Below, piece by piece: positions 47,528 through 58,833 of a stretch of DNA of 64,000 bases. How positions within the stretch are numbered: the stretch's first letter is position 1; the number at the start of each line of letters is the position of its first letter. The notes under the pieces were generated by a model. That model saw nothing but the letters and a program-made list of their open reading frames with translations. It ran no database searches and was not told the DNA's origin. Source of the DNA: Beaufortia kweichowensis (taxonomy: Eukaryota > Chordata > Actinopteri > Cypriniformes > Gastromyzontidae). The stretch covers positions 9,024,492 through 9,088,491 of the forward strand of contig CM032804.1 in the NCBI GenBank assembly GCA_019155185.1, written 5' to 3'. The translations under genes and the position numbers were made by a program.

Positions 47528-48168
47528 GTAAGTTTCATACACGATAAAATAATCCATGTCCATCGATAAACAAATAAGCACCACTGGCATTTCTTCCATA
47601 TTATTTGTTGAAAGAACATCCCTACCGAGTGTTTACTGTGTTTATTGACTAAATATAGTAATAACACTTGAAGATCAATAGCTTATTAGTCAGTCTGTTT
47701 CTGACTAGCGTAGTTTTCCGTCCACGATAGCTGAAGAATTAGTGGCAGTACGTATGTATTACTGCTCGTGTGTATTACAAATTGTTATGTAAAAAGATGA
47801 ATTCATGAAAAGATCATTATGAAATGATTTAAGAACAGACACTATTCAGCAGCCGTTTTGTTAAAGCAGTTAGCATAGCGCGGTAAAGCCTGACATACTG
47901 TCTACTGCATGCGTGCTTATTTTATTCATTTGCTTTATAAATAGCACAAAGTTATGTTTACGTTACGTTTTGGCCACTGTAGTCAGATACCGACTGCATT
48001 GTTTCGTTTTGTATACAGTTTTTAAGCATGTTTGGCTATCAGCGGACCATACAGTATGTTGCTTGCTGCTGTTTATTCTTCTGTACATAGTTTGTTCTTA
48101 GTTAAAAGTCTTTTCTTCATATGTCGTTATTGTACTATATGTCATACTGACTCCTTTTTTCCCCAGAG

Positions 48169-50219
48169 ATGGGCAAGTTTATGAAACCTGGCAAAGTGGT
48201 GATGGTCCTGGCTGGGCGTTATGCCGGACGCAAGGCTGTGATTGTCAAGGTATATTCACTAACATCTCAATCTTATTCTCACCCACTAGATGCAAGTATG
48301 ACTGTTACGTTTGAGTTGAATGGTAATTGTCTTGTTGGGCATTTAGTGATTGAATGTTTTTTTGGTCTTCAGAACATTGATGATGGCACTGCAGACCGTC
48401 CTTACAGCCACGCTCTGGTCGCAGGTATTGACCGCTATCCTCGTAAAGTCACAACAACCATGGGCAAAAAGAAGGTTGCCAAGAGGTCCAAGATTAAGGC
48501 CTTTGTTAAGGTGTTTAACTACAACCACCTGATGCCAACCAGGTATGTACATGTTGAAGGTTGGATTAAACATGTCACAAACATCAGCATTAGATTTATA
48601 TATCACATTGGCCAGAATTTAATGTGACCCTGTAAAAATATTAAAATATTATTATGAGATTAGGATGACAAAATTGGTAGTGTGTGTTTATTGCTCTATA
48701 TAATGGATTATATTATAGGTTTTAAGGTAAAATTCTCATTTAATACAGTAATTGATGATTGAATGATATTGTTTTATAACAAAAATACCAGAAGTTGTCT
48801 TTCTGAGTTGATATCAATCTTTGATACGACTTTACTCAGTTGATATATTAAGTTATCTTGTATGTGAAAAAAAAAACAATAAAAAGACCCTAGTTGGCTT
48901 TTCACAGACAGGATCACGTATGCTTTTGCAGATTGGTTTAGGGTCGAATGTATATTTGGCGTGTTTCAGTTTTGGTCTAGTTGATGGACTGTTTCTGAAC
49001 CCTGTGCATTGGATATCTGGATGGCTTTCGTGCAGTTCAGTTAAAATTAATAGATCATATGATGCAAGCAATTTCAAATGATGATTTGTCCACTTTTAAA
49101 CCCTTCATTATGTTCCATTATGTACAAATTCATAAATTAAAATTAGTTTAGCTCTACATGACCCATTCCACTTTCTTCCTAAAGCCAGAATGTACAAATG
49201 TTTCAATTGTGACAAACTGTGGAGTGTGGTGTAGTCTAGAGCTGCACGATTCTGGCTAAATTGAGAATCACGATTTTTTGTTTCAAATAGAGATCACGAT
49301 TCTCCCACGATTCTGAACAGCAACTATAAGTAAATTTACTAAATATTAATTGTTGCAGTATATTTAAAATGTTTCATTTGAACGATTTTTAAATCCGTTA
49401 CTGCTTTCTCTGCTTAGGCAGAATCACCAACGCCAAGGAAAAATCGTTGACATTTATGAATGAGATCGTATGGGTGTTTGAATCGAGATCACGATCCTTT
49501 AACGATTAACCGTGCAGCTCTAGTGTAGTCTGTTATTTGGTGCGTGTCTGGGTCTTCATTGATACATCCACATATCTTGTGTAATAGGTGTTGATGTTTA
49601 TTTTCTTGTGTAATGGAGACAGGCCATTATAAGGATGTTTTTACACACTGTAATTATAAAAAGTTTGTCTGTTCATTCTTTAATCCATCTGTCATCTTTT
49701 CTCAGGTACTCTGTTGACATTCCTCTGGACAAAACTGTTGTGAACAAGGATGTTTTCAGGGATCCTGCTCTGAAGCGCAAGGCCAGGAGGGAAGCCAAGG
49801 TTAAGTTTGAGGAGAGGTATGTTTCTGCACCAAACTCACCTTAAACATTGCTACAGTTTCAGTTAAGTAATCACTGATGTGTGTTGTAGAAACCAAGGAG
49901 AGAAGGGCAACATTAAAACTGTCACATTTAAAGCCGTATCCCTAAATTCCGTTTTGAAATATTAGTGTAGTTAATGTTTACTTAACTTTGTGTCCTTGTG
50001 GGTTTAAAAGCCCACATATTCTGACTTTTGGTTTTGGTCAGAGTGCTTATTGTAGTAACAGTTTAATCTTGTGCACTGGCCAAAATATTATTTTTTGACT
50101 GTAATGTTGTGATAACGTATTGTTCTACATGTGGTGATACAATAATGACAGTGAATGTTTTGTTTTACAGGTACAAGACGGGCAAGAACAAGTGGTTCTT
50201 CCAGAAGCTCAGATTCTAA
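48169..50219 (+). CDS. rpl27: 60S ribosomal protein L27 (eL27)
   Basis: Coding exons 48169-48249, 48373-48542, 49706-49816 and 50171-50219 give 136 aa, the exact family length. It begins MGKFMKPGKVVMVLAGRYAG (the KOW region) and ends GKNKWFFQKLRF, both nearly invariant in animals. It is a component of the large ribosomal subunit near the peptide exit side. AATAAA at 50238-50243 follows the stop closely, as is typical for ribosomal protein genes. The rundc1-rpl27 order matches human 17q21. Confidence 0.98.
49237..49522. mobile_element. Non-autonomous hAT-type element in rpl27 intron
   Basis: The 286-bp element has terminal inverted repeats TAGAGCTGCACG and CGTGCAGCTCTA. A perfect 8-bp target duplication GTGTAGTC flanks it (49229-49236 and 49523-49530). 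The interior has several ATCACGATT words and no ORF. Confidence 0.88.
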
Positions 50220-50237
50220 GCTTTCGTTGGTTTCGCA

Positions 50238-50243
50238 AATAAA
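50238..50243 (+). terminator. rpl27 polyadenylation signal
   Basis: AATAAA 19 nt after the stop codon. Confidence 0.75.
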
Positions 50244-52749
50244 TCTGTAAAAATGCCAAAATGTTGTCCTTGCCTTATTTCTGTTAACTTATGACACTGA
50301 TTATATCCTTAAATGATCTTAAATATCGAATTGCTTGATGTGTTTATAATCTGCTATTTAAGTTGAAGACACAAGTAAAGTCACTGAATAAATTTCCTAA
50401 CAGGGTTTGCTTTAAAGTTTGTTCAGGGTCATATGTACATTGTTTACAACTGTTGATTTTGTTTTGTCGTAAGTGTAATAGCTCAGACAGTACTTGGTAC
50501 TTAATGATTCATGTTCATCTTGTAAAAAAAAAAGGGCTGATTCTAGTAGATATTGATTCAGATCCATATACCAAACTACTACATCTTTTGAATGTTCAAG
50601 TTGACATTTTTTGTGTTTTTGGGGCTGTTTTGACTTGACCTTGGCTTTCAACCTCTGACCTGCTGTAAACATGTAAATTTACATTGTGATTACTATGGAC
50701 CCATACTAACAAAAATGTAAATGAAATCACTGCCTACAGTCTTGATCTCAGGACTGAAAACCTGTTTAACAAACCCCCTGAGATTGAGAAATTGAAAATA
50801 AGTCTACATGTTTTAATATGTGTAATGTGTTTAGACTTACTGAATGCTGTTATTCATATGCTACGACCAATGACTGACAATTCTGAATTTATATTTTAAG
50901 TCTGAAGAATTATCTATTTAAGTGCATACTAAAGACTTAACAGTTATTCTTGTAGTGTTTTGTGATTACTGATGATAACTAGTTTTTACCTTAAGCTAAA
51001 CGAGCCTTTCGCAACATCATGAACATGGCCACTAAAACCAGACATGATACAGTGTTTTGTAAAAAAGCTACACATTCAGCTTCTGGGCGTCTTAGATATT
51101 TGCATGCTACACAATATAGTACGCTACACAATATAGTACACTACACTAACAAGGTTCAGGATGTACAGCAAATGTTCAAATAAAAGCGATCGATATAGCT
51201 TCAAAAACTGCATTCGGTTATGACGAGCCTGAAACGTCAGTGCATTGTCATCAGATCTGCCGCTAGAGGTCGCAGTGTATACTTATATATCATTTACAGC
51301 CGCTGTCTGTTCACGCTCACGCACATCGACAGCGAGTTTAAGGTCACGCGTCAGCATGGCATAAAGCAACCAGATGCACGAAACAAACCCTACGGTTTAG
51401 ATTAAAGGTGAGTTAGAAGCATTCGTTATTTATATGAGCTGCCTTGCACATGTTTAAATAGCGTATTTAGTCTGTTTCATTAGCTTCATAGGAGCACAAT
51501 TATTAGCACTGGCTCGTAAACAATGTCTTGCCATCATGCGCCATTGCGTTTAATGCGATCAGCATACTGCTAATGTAACACGGCACTAATTAAAAAGACC
51601 CGATACTGAACACAGTTAATGTTGTATTATTTAATAATCGAACTGTGTAATAATGGGCTTTGTATGTTTGGACAGGCAATATTTTGGCTACCAAAGACAC
51701 GATCAACTTGCTGGATTGGTATTTTTTAGGGTGGCAGCACGCGTTTTTTCATCTGTTTTTAAACTCATATTGATGTAGGAGTGATGTAGAAGTGTTTTAT
51801 TGATTTAAAATTCATTAATGGCGTGATTTTACTGTAATGTTTGTGTTAATAGCACTGATAAAACGGCCTAGCCGTTAGTGAAATATTCTGTTGGAAATAC
51901 AGGGGTTCAATTTAAATTACTACACAAATTCATTTAAAGCATTTTGGAGTTAACAAGAGTTAGATTCAGTCGTGTATTACGTATGTTTTCACAACACATA
52001 CACCTAACCTACATCTGTGTATCACTTGTATTGTTCCTCATATGTATTGCATCAGAGCAGTTGTGTTTCATAAGTTTGAATGAAGATGAAATCATGTAAG
52101 TCTCTCTGCTTATGACACAGCAGAAATCGAGTGCGTTTTGCAGCAAAAATGTATTATAGCATATTATCAAAACATAAATGGGTCTTTGAAGACAAGCATT
52201 GCAACACTGACAGATAAATGGTCCTTTGATGGTTATGATTATTTACTTATTGATTTTTCCTTTCTATGCCTGGCTTAAGGCTGTGATTGGCTGTGGATTT
52301 TGACCTGATGTAATCCCATTACAAAATACATTTGTGAACAAAAGTCTGTTGTAACTTAATACTTGCATGATGCTACATACTATATACTTCCAGATTATTA
52401 AATTATGCTGCACGCTTGGTAGAGGTCAAAGTCTGCTGTTGAACCTTTAAAGGTTGTTTGTTGGCTTTTTGCGAGTTGTATTGAGTTGTATTGCAGTATG
52501 AAGGGTATAGGGAGGGTAACCCACCCCGCAACTCTGTACTTGGTAGATAAGATATCAGCCTGCTGGGGCTAGCCTTTAGGGTCATCCCCACCTCTAGTGG
52601 ATCATTTCTTTTCAAATGTGTTACTACATTGGTGTAAATGTAGCTTTTTTAGATGTATTAGACATTGCCAAAACACAACAAACCTAAACAATATCATATA
52701 AAGATATTAAATCAATGTGTGTAAACTGTATTTCAGGTGGGCTGGCAGG
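50244..52749 (+). other. Intergenic DNA and 5' UTR of slc25a39
   Basis: A likely non-coding first exon of slc25a39 ends at 51407 (ATTAAAG/GTGAGT), preceded by a CpG-containing promoter-like stretch (51230-51340). The next exon starts at 52737 after TTTCAG, 13 nt before the ATG. No other coding signal was seen. Confidence 0.5.
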
Positions 52750-55700
52750 ATGGGGGAAGGACCTGCAGCCAGACCTTCGGCTGCCATTACGCCTGTGCAG
52801 CAGATGCTGGCGTCTGGCACGGGGGCGTTATTAACATCTCTTTTCGGTGAGTAAATGATCAACACATTTATTTCTCTAGAAGAAATACATTTCTTTTTCC
52901 TGCAAATAATCATGATGTCACTTTCTGTATTGGTCTAGTTATAGTATATAGATATGTTAGATTACAGTGAAATAAGAACAATCTCTCTCGCTACAGTCAC
53001 ACCGTTGGATGTGGTGAAGATCAGACTTCAAGCCCAACAAGCCCCCCTCCATCAAGGTACAGATCTCAGAAAGTTTCTCAACTATAAACTGACCCTAAAA
53101 GTCTCACTGAATGAGTAAAACATCCGTTTCATTCTTTCTGAAATGTAGCATAAATTAAATGTTGCAAATGTTGCATTATGTTGCATTATCAAACGTTTAA
53201 AGAAACGTTCTTCATCATAGTACAGTCTTATTGTGAAGTAGGTAAGTCTGATGGGTCTCATGCTCTTAAGTTTTGTTGCGTCAAGCCAAGGTTTAGCCAA
53301 ATCTGTGTCTAATGCCAGCAAAACTTAAGCTTCAGCTAATAACATGCTGTACGCCCTTAATAACTTTTTCTTGCCACTGCTTTGTTTTGCTACTTGCACT
53401 ATCTCTCTCTCTTTCTCTCATAGCCCTACCAGCAGATTCAAGGCACTGGGCTGGAGTCATTCGGCCTTCAAGATGTGAGTATGCTCAGAAAAATTGCTTC
53501 ACTAATGCTTACCCTTAATTTCCACTCATAAGAGATAAGACAAAATTGCTTGATTACACTGTACATAAATTCAGTTTGGTTTTTAAAATGTAATCTTAAG
53601 GACTGTTTGTCTTTTTTTTTTTTTTTTTAGAAAAATAAGTACATTGATTGCTATAATGACTGAAGTGTCAGCACAACAGCAAACAATGTGGGAGGTGTTG
53701 TCATTCTGAAAAGACAGAATAAAGAACTGAAAATGTCTGAAATGTGAACTGAGATGCAGCTTTTGCTACTGTGAGAACAACAGCTAGAAAGATTTGCATT
53801 GAATATGTAGAAAATCAAAGTTTTGATGTCTGAACAAAGTCTGTTTGGACTTCTATTCTGTGTCTTTAAATAGGTCAACAGAAACCCTGGTCACAATGCA
53901 AAACAACATAATACTTGTGCACAAACTCCTGCCCAAGAAATCATTTATTTTTGCCTCAGCATTTCTGATAGCAGTTGAATGTTAACTTGAAAAATGACAA
54001 AAACAGTTGTTTTTCTTTCTTTTTAATGAAGGATTTACCTTGAACCCATTTATCAGAATGTCCAAAAATAGTAGCCCTTGTTTGTGCCAAAGCTGGATTT
54101 GGTTTACCTTGCACTGTTTTGGCAGGGCCAGTGTCATGGACACTAATATTTATAGAACCTCTTATCTAAGAATTCAGTCTGACCAAATCCTTTGAACAGA
54201 ATTGAGAAAATTATTGTCAATTTTTGAAAAAGCCTGTATATTGTATTGAGTGATGGAGGGTACAAACTGCATAGACAAATTTTGATTAGTGTGGTTTATT
54301 GATGTCTTTTTGTTTTATACTTTGTTTTATAAAGTCTAATACTTTTTGTGCTTTCTAGGGAAATGTTTTCTCTATTGTAACGGCTTGATGGATCACATCT
54401 ATGTGTGTCAGAATATGTCAAGCTGCTCGAGCTGGTACAAAACCCCCACCCACTTCAGCGGGACTTTGGTAAGAATTCATATGCATGCATGCACTTCTCC
54501 CAGTTATGGTTTCAGGTGTTCAGAATTGATTTATGATGTATTCATTTTTTTTGTGTCAGGATGCATTTGTGAAGATTACACGCCATGAGGGTCTCAGGTC
54601 TCTGTGGAGCGGACTTCCCCCCACACTGTAAGTTCATACCCATACTGCCAGCATACAGTTACTGACCTACATTTCTGTACCAGATCTGTTTTGGATTAAT
54701 AGAGCAGATTATGTAGGATAAATCTAGAAAGTGTGATTAGCAACCCAACATGAAGCGGATTTAAAATGACAGAACTGTCAGTAATAGGCTAGTCCTACTT
54801 TGTTCACACCTCAGATTTTATGATTGGACCCAGTGTTATTAGTATTGAGCGGTAGTTATCAGGGAATAACATGCCTTGGAATGTCAATGACACAAATGTT
54901 TTAATGAATTCTAATTGAAATGTGTGTGTTATGTTTGCTTGTGTAAAGTGTAATGGCGGTTCCTGCCACAATCATTTACTTCACTTGTTACGACCAACTG
55001 AGAGACTTCCTGCGTTACGGCATGGGCTATCAGGGGGACCATATCCCTCTCATAGCAGGAGGGCTAGCCAGATGTGAGTAGATGCCTGTTCTTTCTGTTT
55101 TATCCATACTGTGTTCTGACTTATGATCCTAAACCAGGAGGATCAGAATTCAAAAGTTCATTACTCTGTGGTTCTCAGTGGGAGCGGTGTCTGTGATCAG
55201 CCCTCTGGAGTTAATCCGAACTAAGATGCAATCTCGCAGGCTTCCCTACAGCGAGCTGGTGGTTTGTATCCGCTCTGCTGTGGCTCAGGACGGCTGGCTG
55301 TCTCTATGGAGAGGTTGGGGACCCACCGTTCTGCGGGATGTGCCCTTCTCCGGTCAGTGTCTGATGATGTTTGTGGTTCATGTATTTCACATGAATGCAA
55401 TATTTGACTCTTCTGTGTTTTTTTTTTTTTTTACTAGCATTATACTGGTTTAACTATGAGCTGGTAAAGGCACAGCTGTGTGAGAAAAACAGGGCACCAC
55501 AGTCCTCGTTCACCATCAGTTTTACAGCAGGGGCCATCTCAGGAGCGGTGAGTGTACTCTAAGGGGCCATTCACACAAAACACTACGGTTAAAAACACCT
55601 AAATGGAGCTCAAAGGGGTTGAACATGTTTATAGGTGCGTTAAGTCCCTTTCACTGCTGCTAAAATGAGCAGTTAATATGCTTACCCCAACCCTAAGAAT

Positions 55701-57177
55701 CATCTGATTGGTCAGTTTTGAAGAAGATTTTATTAATCATAAAATGAAGGAATTATGTACTAGTTATTCTACTATTAAAAATATAAAGGAATCATGTATC
55801 ATATGTTTCTGTGTGTGCTGGTAAGTCAGCAGGATGTCACATGTTTTTATAAAAGGCCCTTTAACATCTAGTTTCAACATCCAAAACCCCCCAGGTAAAA
55901 CAAAATGAGATGTATGTGTGCAAACCAACCTATATAAACCCTGTTCAACCAAACAGCCCTCAGTTTCATCTAAAGATGGGCTCGGTTTGATTGTTTTCAC
56001 AATAAAGTCTATTCTTTTGGCATCATAACCCAAAGACCTTTGAGTATTTCTTCAAAATTGGGAGATGGGGAATCCACAACAGTTTCTTTTGGAACATGCT
56101 CATGGTGTGCAAGAAACCAAAATATGTAGAGAGATGTGCATCAGTATATAAAGACAAAGGGTTAAAAATGGAACAGACAAAACACATGCATGTGTGCTGT
56201 GTAAAAGTGCACTGATAATTAACTTACATGTTAAAGGAAATTATTCCCTTAAAATAATATAGCCATGTTAGGGAATGTTTAAATAGGGGCATTAATGAGA
56301 GGAAAGATGAAACAAAAAAAAAACACTTGGGAGAGATTTGATCTTATCTGACCTACTTAAATAACAATAAGGTGAAATTATAGGTCAGAACAAATGCTGG
56401 GATGACTTCTGTAGAACATGGGTGAAACTGATCTTTCAAAAAGATCAATTGAAATGTTTATTGTCATTACATACTGAAAAATACATTTAGTTGTTGTAGT
56501 TGTGTCCTGTAACCAAATTTGCTTTGCAGTGAAGGTAGATTTGGTTTACAAATAATCTTGGATTACTATGAGAGCTCTACTAGCCTTCCTTACTCAAATA
56601 TAAATGTTTTTCTTTACACAGATCGCAGCAATTCTGACCTTGCCGTTCGACGTGGTGAAAACACGCAGACAAATCCAGCTAGGAGAAATGCAGGCTCGAG
56701 AAGGTATTGTATCTTTCAGCTTGCATAGTGTTACTTGTTGAGTAATTAGAACAGTGATGTAATCCAGCCTTTGATTATGCTAAGAAACCGTTGATGTCAT
56801 TTAATAACAGTTTACTTTAAAGAACAATAGAAAGATGATTACATAAGTTGTAATTGATTTTATTTGCACCAAATTTCATGGACATTTTACAGGAGTTTCT
56901 GTGAAGAAGCCATCCTCCACATGGAACATAATGAAAAATATCTGGACAGACATGGGATACAGGGGATTGTTTGCAGGTAAACTCGTTGAGTAAAATTGAC
57001 GTCAGATAGTAGTTATATAACATTACTATGCAAAAGTAAACAACTTGGTATTTTTCAGGTTTCCTTCCAAGAGTAATTAAAGTAGCTCCTGCCTGTGCAG
57101 TCATGATCAGCACTTACGAGTTTGGGAAGACATTCTTTCAGAAGCGCAATCTGGATCAGGCGAGATGTGGTATCTGA
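52750..57177 (+). CDS. slc25a39: Mitochondrial glutathione transporter SLC25A39
   Basis: Eleven coding exons: 52750-52846, 52997-53056, 53424-53474, 54359-54468, 54560-54627, 54949-55073, 55179-55352, 55438-55547, 56622-56703, 56893-56976, 57059-57177; 359 aa, the human length. An inner-membrane carrier importing glutathione into the matrix. The three carrier signatures are all present: PLDVVKIRLQ, PLELIRTKMQ and PFDVVKTRRQ. The loop of the first repeat keeps four cysteines (72, 76, 86 and 92), with the spacing of the iron-sulfur and AFG3L2-sensing cysteines of human SLC25A39 (74, 78, 88, 94). The paralogue slc25a40 is the alternative; linkage to grn favours slc25a39. Confidence 0.92.
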
Positions 57178-58738
57178 GGTGGGTGGGAAGACCTGAAGTT
57201 TTATTTTGTTTACCCCTCGCAATCTCAGACTAAACTCAGGACCAACCAAGTCGAGGCTTCACATCGAGGAGAAAGCTGCTGCTCTCCTGAGCAAAAGAGA
57301 GAGACTTTTCCTTTTCAACATGGCTGTTTAACTACTGCAAATGCTGATGGCTTTATTCCAGCGTTCTTGGGTGATGTTTCTACAGACTGACATAAGGCAT
57401 CAAAAGCTGTAAGACTTTAAATGATACCTTGCTTCTGAGACCTAAGCCCTCAGTGATGCACAATGTTCCCCAGTACCCTGTGATGCCTTAAATGGGAATA
57501 ATACCAAAGCATGCTGGCAGGAAGACTACCTCCTCCTAATTTCCCACATATTGAAATGGCTGCCTGTTGGAAGTGACATCCAGCTTGTATCAGCAGTGCA
57601 TGACTTAAAATCCCTTTCATTAAAGACACTGTGATGCCCTCTGCTGTTTGTTTAAGAAACCTACATGGACAGATGGATAAAACACTGATTATAGAGCTTT
57701 AGTCTCTTCACTTTTAGCAGGGCATGAAATTGTAGAAGGTTGCAACTGTGTATAGATACTTGATTAAAAAAAGAGTGTTTTTCAGGTTCAGGTTTCAATT
57801 TATGCATTGAGAATGTAATGAAAAAGTGTCAACATACTGCTGATTTGTAATGATAGTTCTTACATCTTACCCATTAAAAGAACTTTGCTAAAAGCTCAGT
57901 TCAAAGACAAGTTAGTGTCACTTATGTATTTAAGTACTATACATAAACCATATTACATATTTAAGTCATAGATTTAATTTCAGAGTAAATGTAAGAGAAT
58001 GCACATGAAAAACCATTGGACATGCCTGAGACAGCACTTGTAAAAATCAATGAGACTTATGGGTATATCGCAGTGCCAGTTATGCTTGAGAATTTGATAG
58101 TTGTATTTAGTTTATTTGTTTTATATATTGTGGAATTTGTGTGTCAGTTTGTTTTATAGATTGTTAGACATTTTTAAAGCACATTTGAATGTAAAAAATA
58201 AACATTTTATGAAAATCAGCATGCATTCATGTCATTTCTGTGTTTTCTTCAATGTAATATCACCTATTCTGGGTATTTTTAGAAGAAGCCATCTAAAATA
58301 GTACACTTAGGAAAATGTATTTTGTGTAATAAAATTAAAACTTTCATTGTCATTGTATAGCTCTGCATACAACGCAGGAGCACTGCTCCTGTTTGGTGTC
58401 AATAACACACACACAACAATGAAAAAAACGTAAGAATGGAACGTAAAAATAAAAACGTGATTATGAAAAAGAAACCAATATAACAAGTACATTAAGGAAC
58501 ATTTTAAATATTTGTGCAGACATATTTAACATATTCTTCAAGTACAACGCAAGTAAAAGTTGTATGGATAACAGAAGTAACTGAATAGAATAAGTGATAA
58601 ATAATTTAAATGATTAGGATTAAACGTTTGTTTGACATGACATTTAACGTAGTGAATTTGAGGATTGTAACTACACGTGGAAATAAAAATGCGTCCATAG
58701 AGGGCGACACATGAGAAACGTAACATTCAAGAATGGGA
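57178..58738. other. slc25a39 3' UTR and intergenic DNA
   Basis: AATAAA at 58197-58202 is the probable slc25a39 polyadenylation signal, giving a 3' UTR of about 1 kb. Beyond it the DNA is AT-rich and without exons up to the rpl3 promoter. Confidence 0.55.
58197..58202 (+). terminator. slc25a39 polyadenylation signal
   Basis: AATAAA within an A-rich run followed by T/GT-rich sequence. Confidence 0.5.
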
Positions 58739-58833
58739 GGCGTACGCGATGACGCAAATCACACAGCGCACGTCTTGCCTTAAAAGGAAGCGCCGTCCCA
58801 CTATCGCTCTCTTTCAATCGGACTGGAGACAAA
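58739..58833 (+). promoter_or_regulatory. rpl3 promoter and TOP 5' leader
   Basis: The segment has CRE-like GATGACGCAAATC, a weak TATA-like CTTAAAAGG and then a pyrimidine tract (CTATCGCTCTCTTTC) where ribosomal protein transcripts normally start, about 30 nt before the ATG. Confidence 0.55.

Noticed and set aside
49229..49530. Possible regulatory inverted repeat in rpl27
   Set aside because: The 8-bp target duplication shows it is a transposon insertion and not a dedicated regulatory structure.
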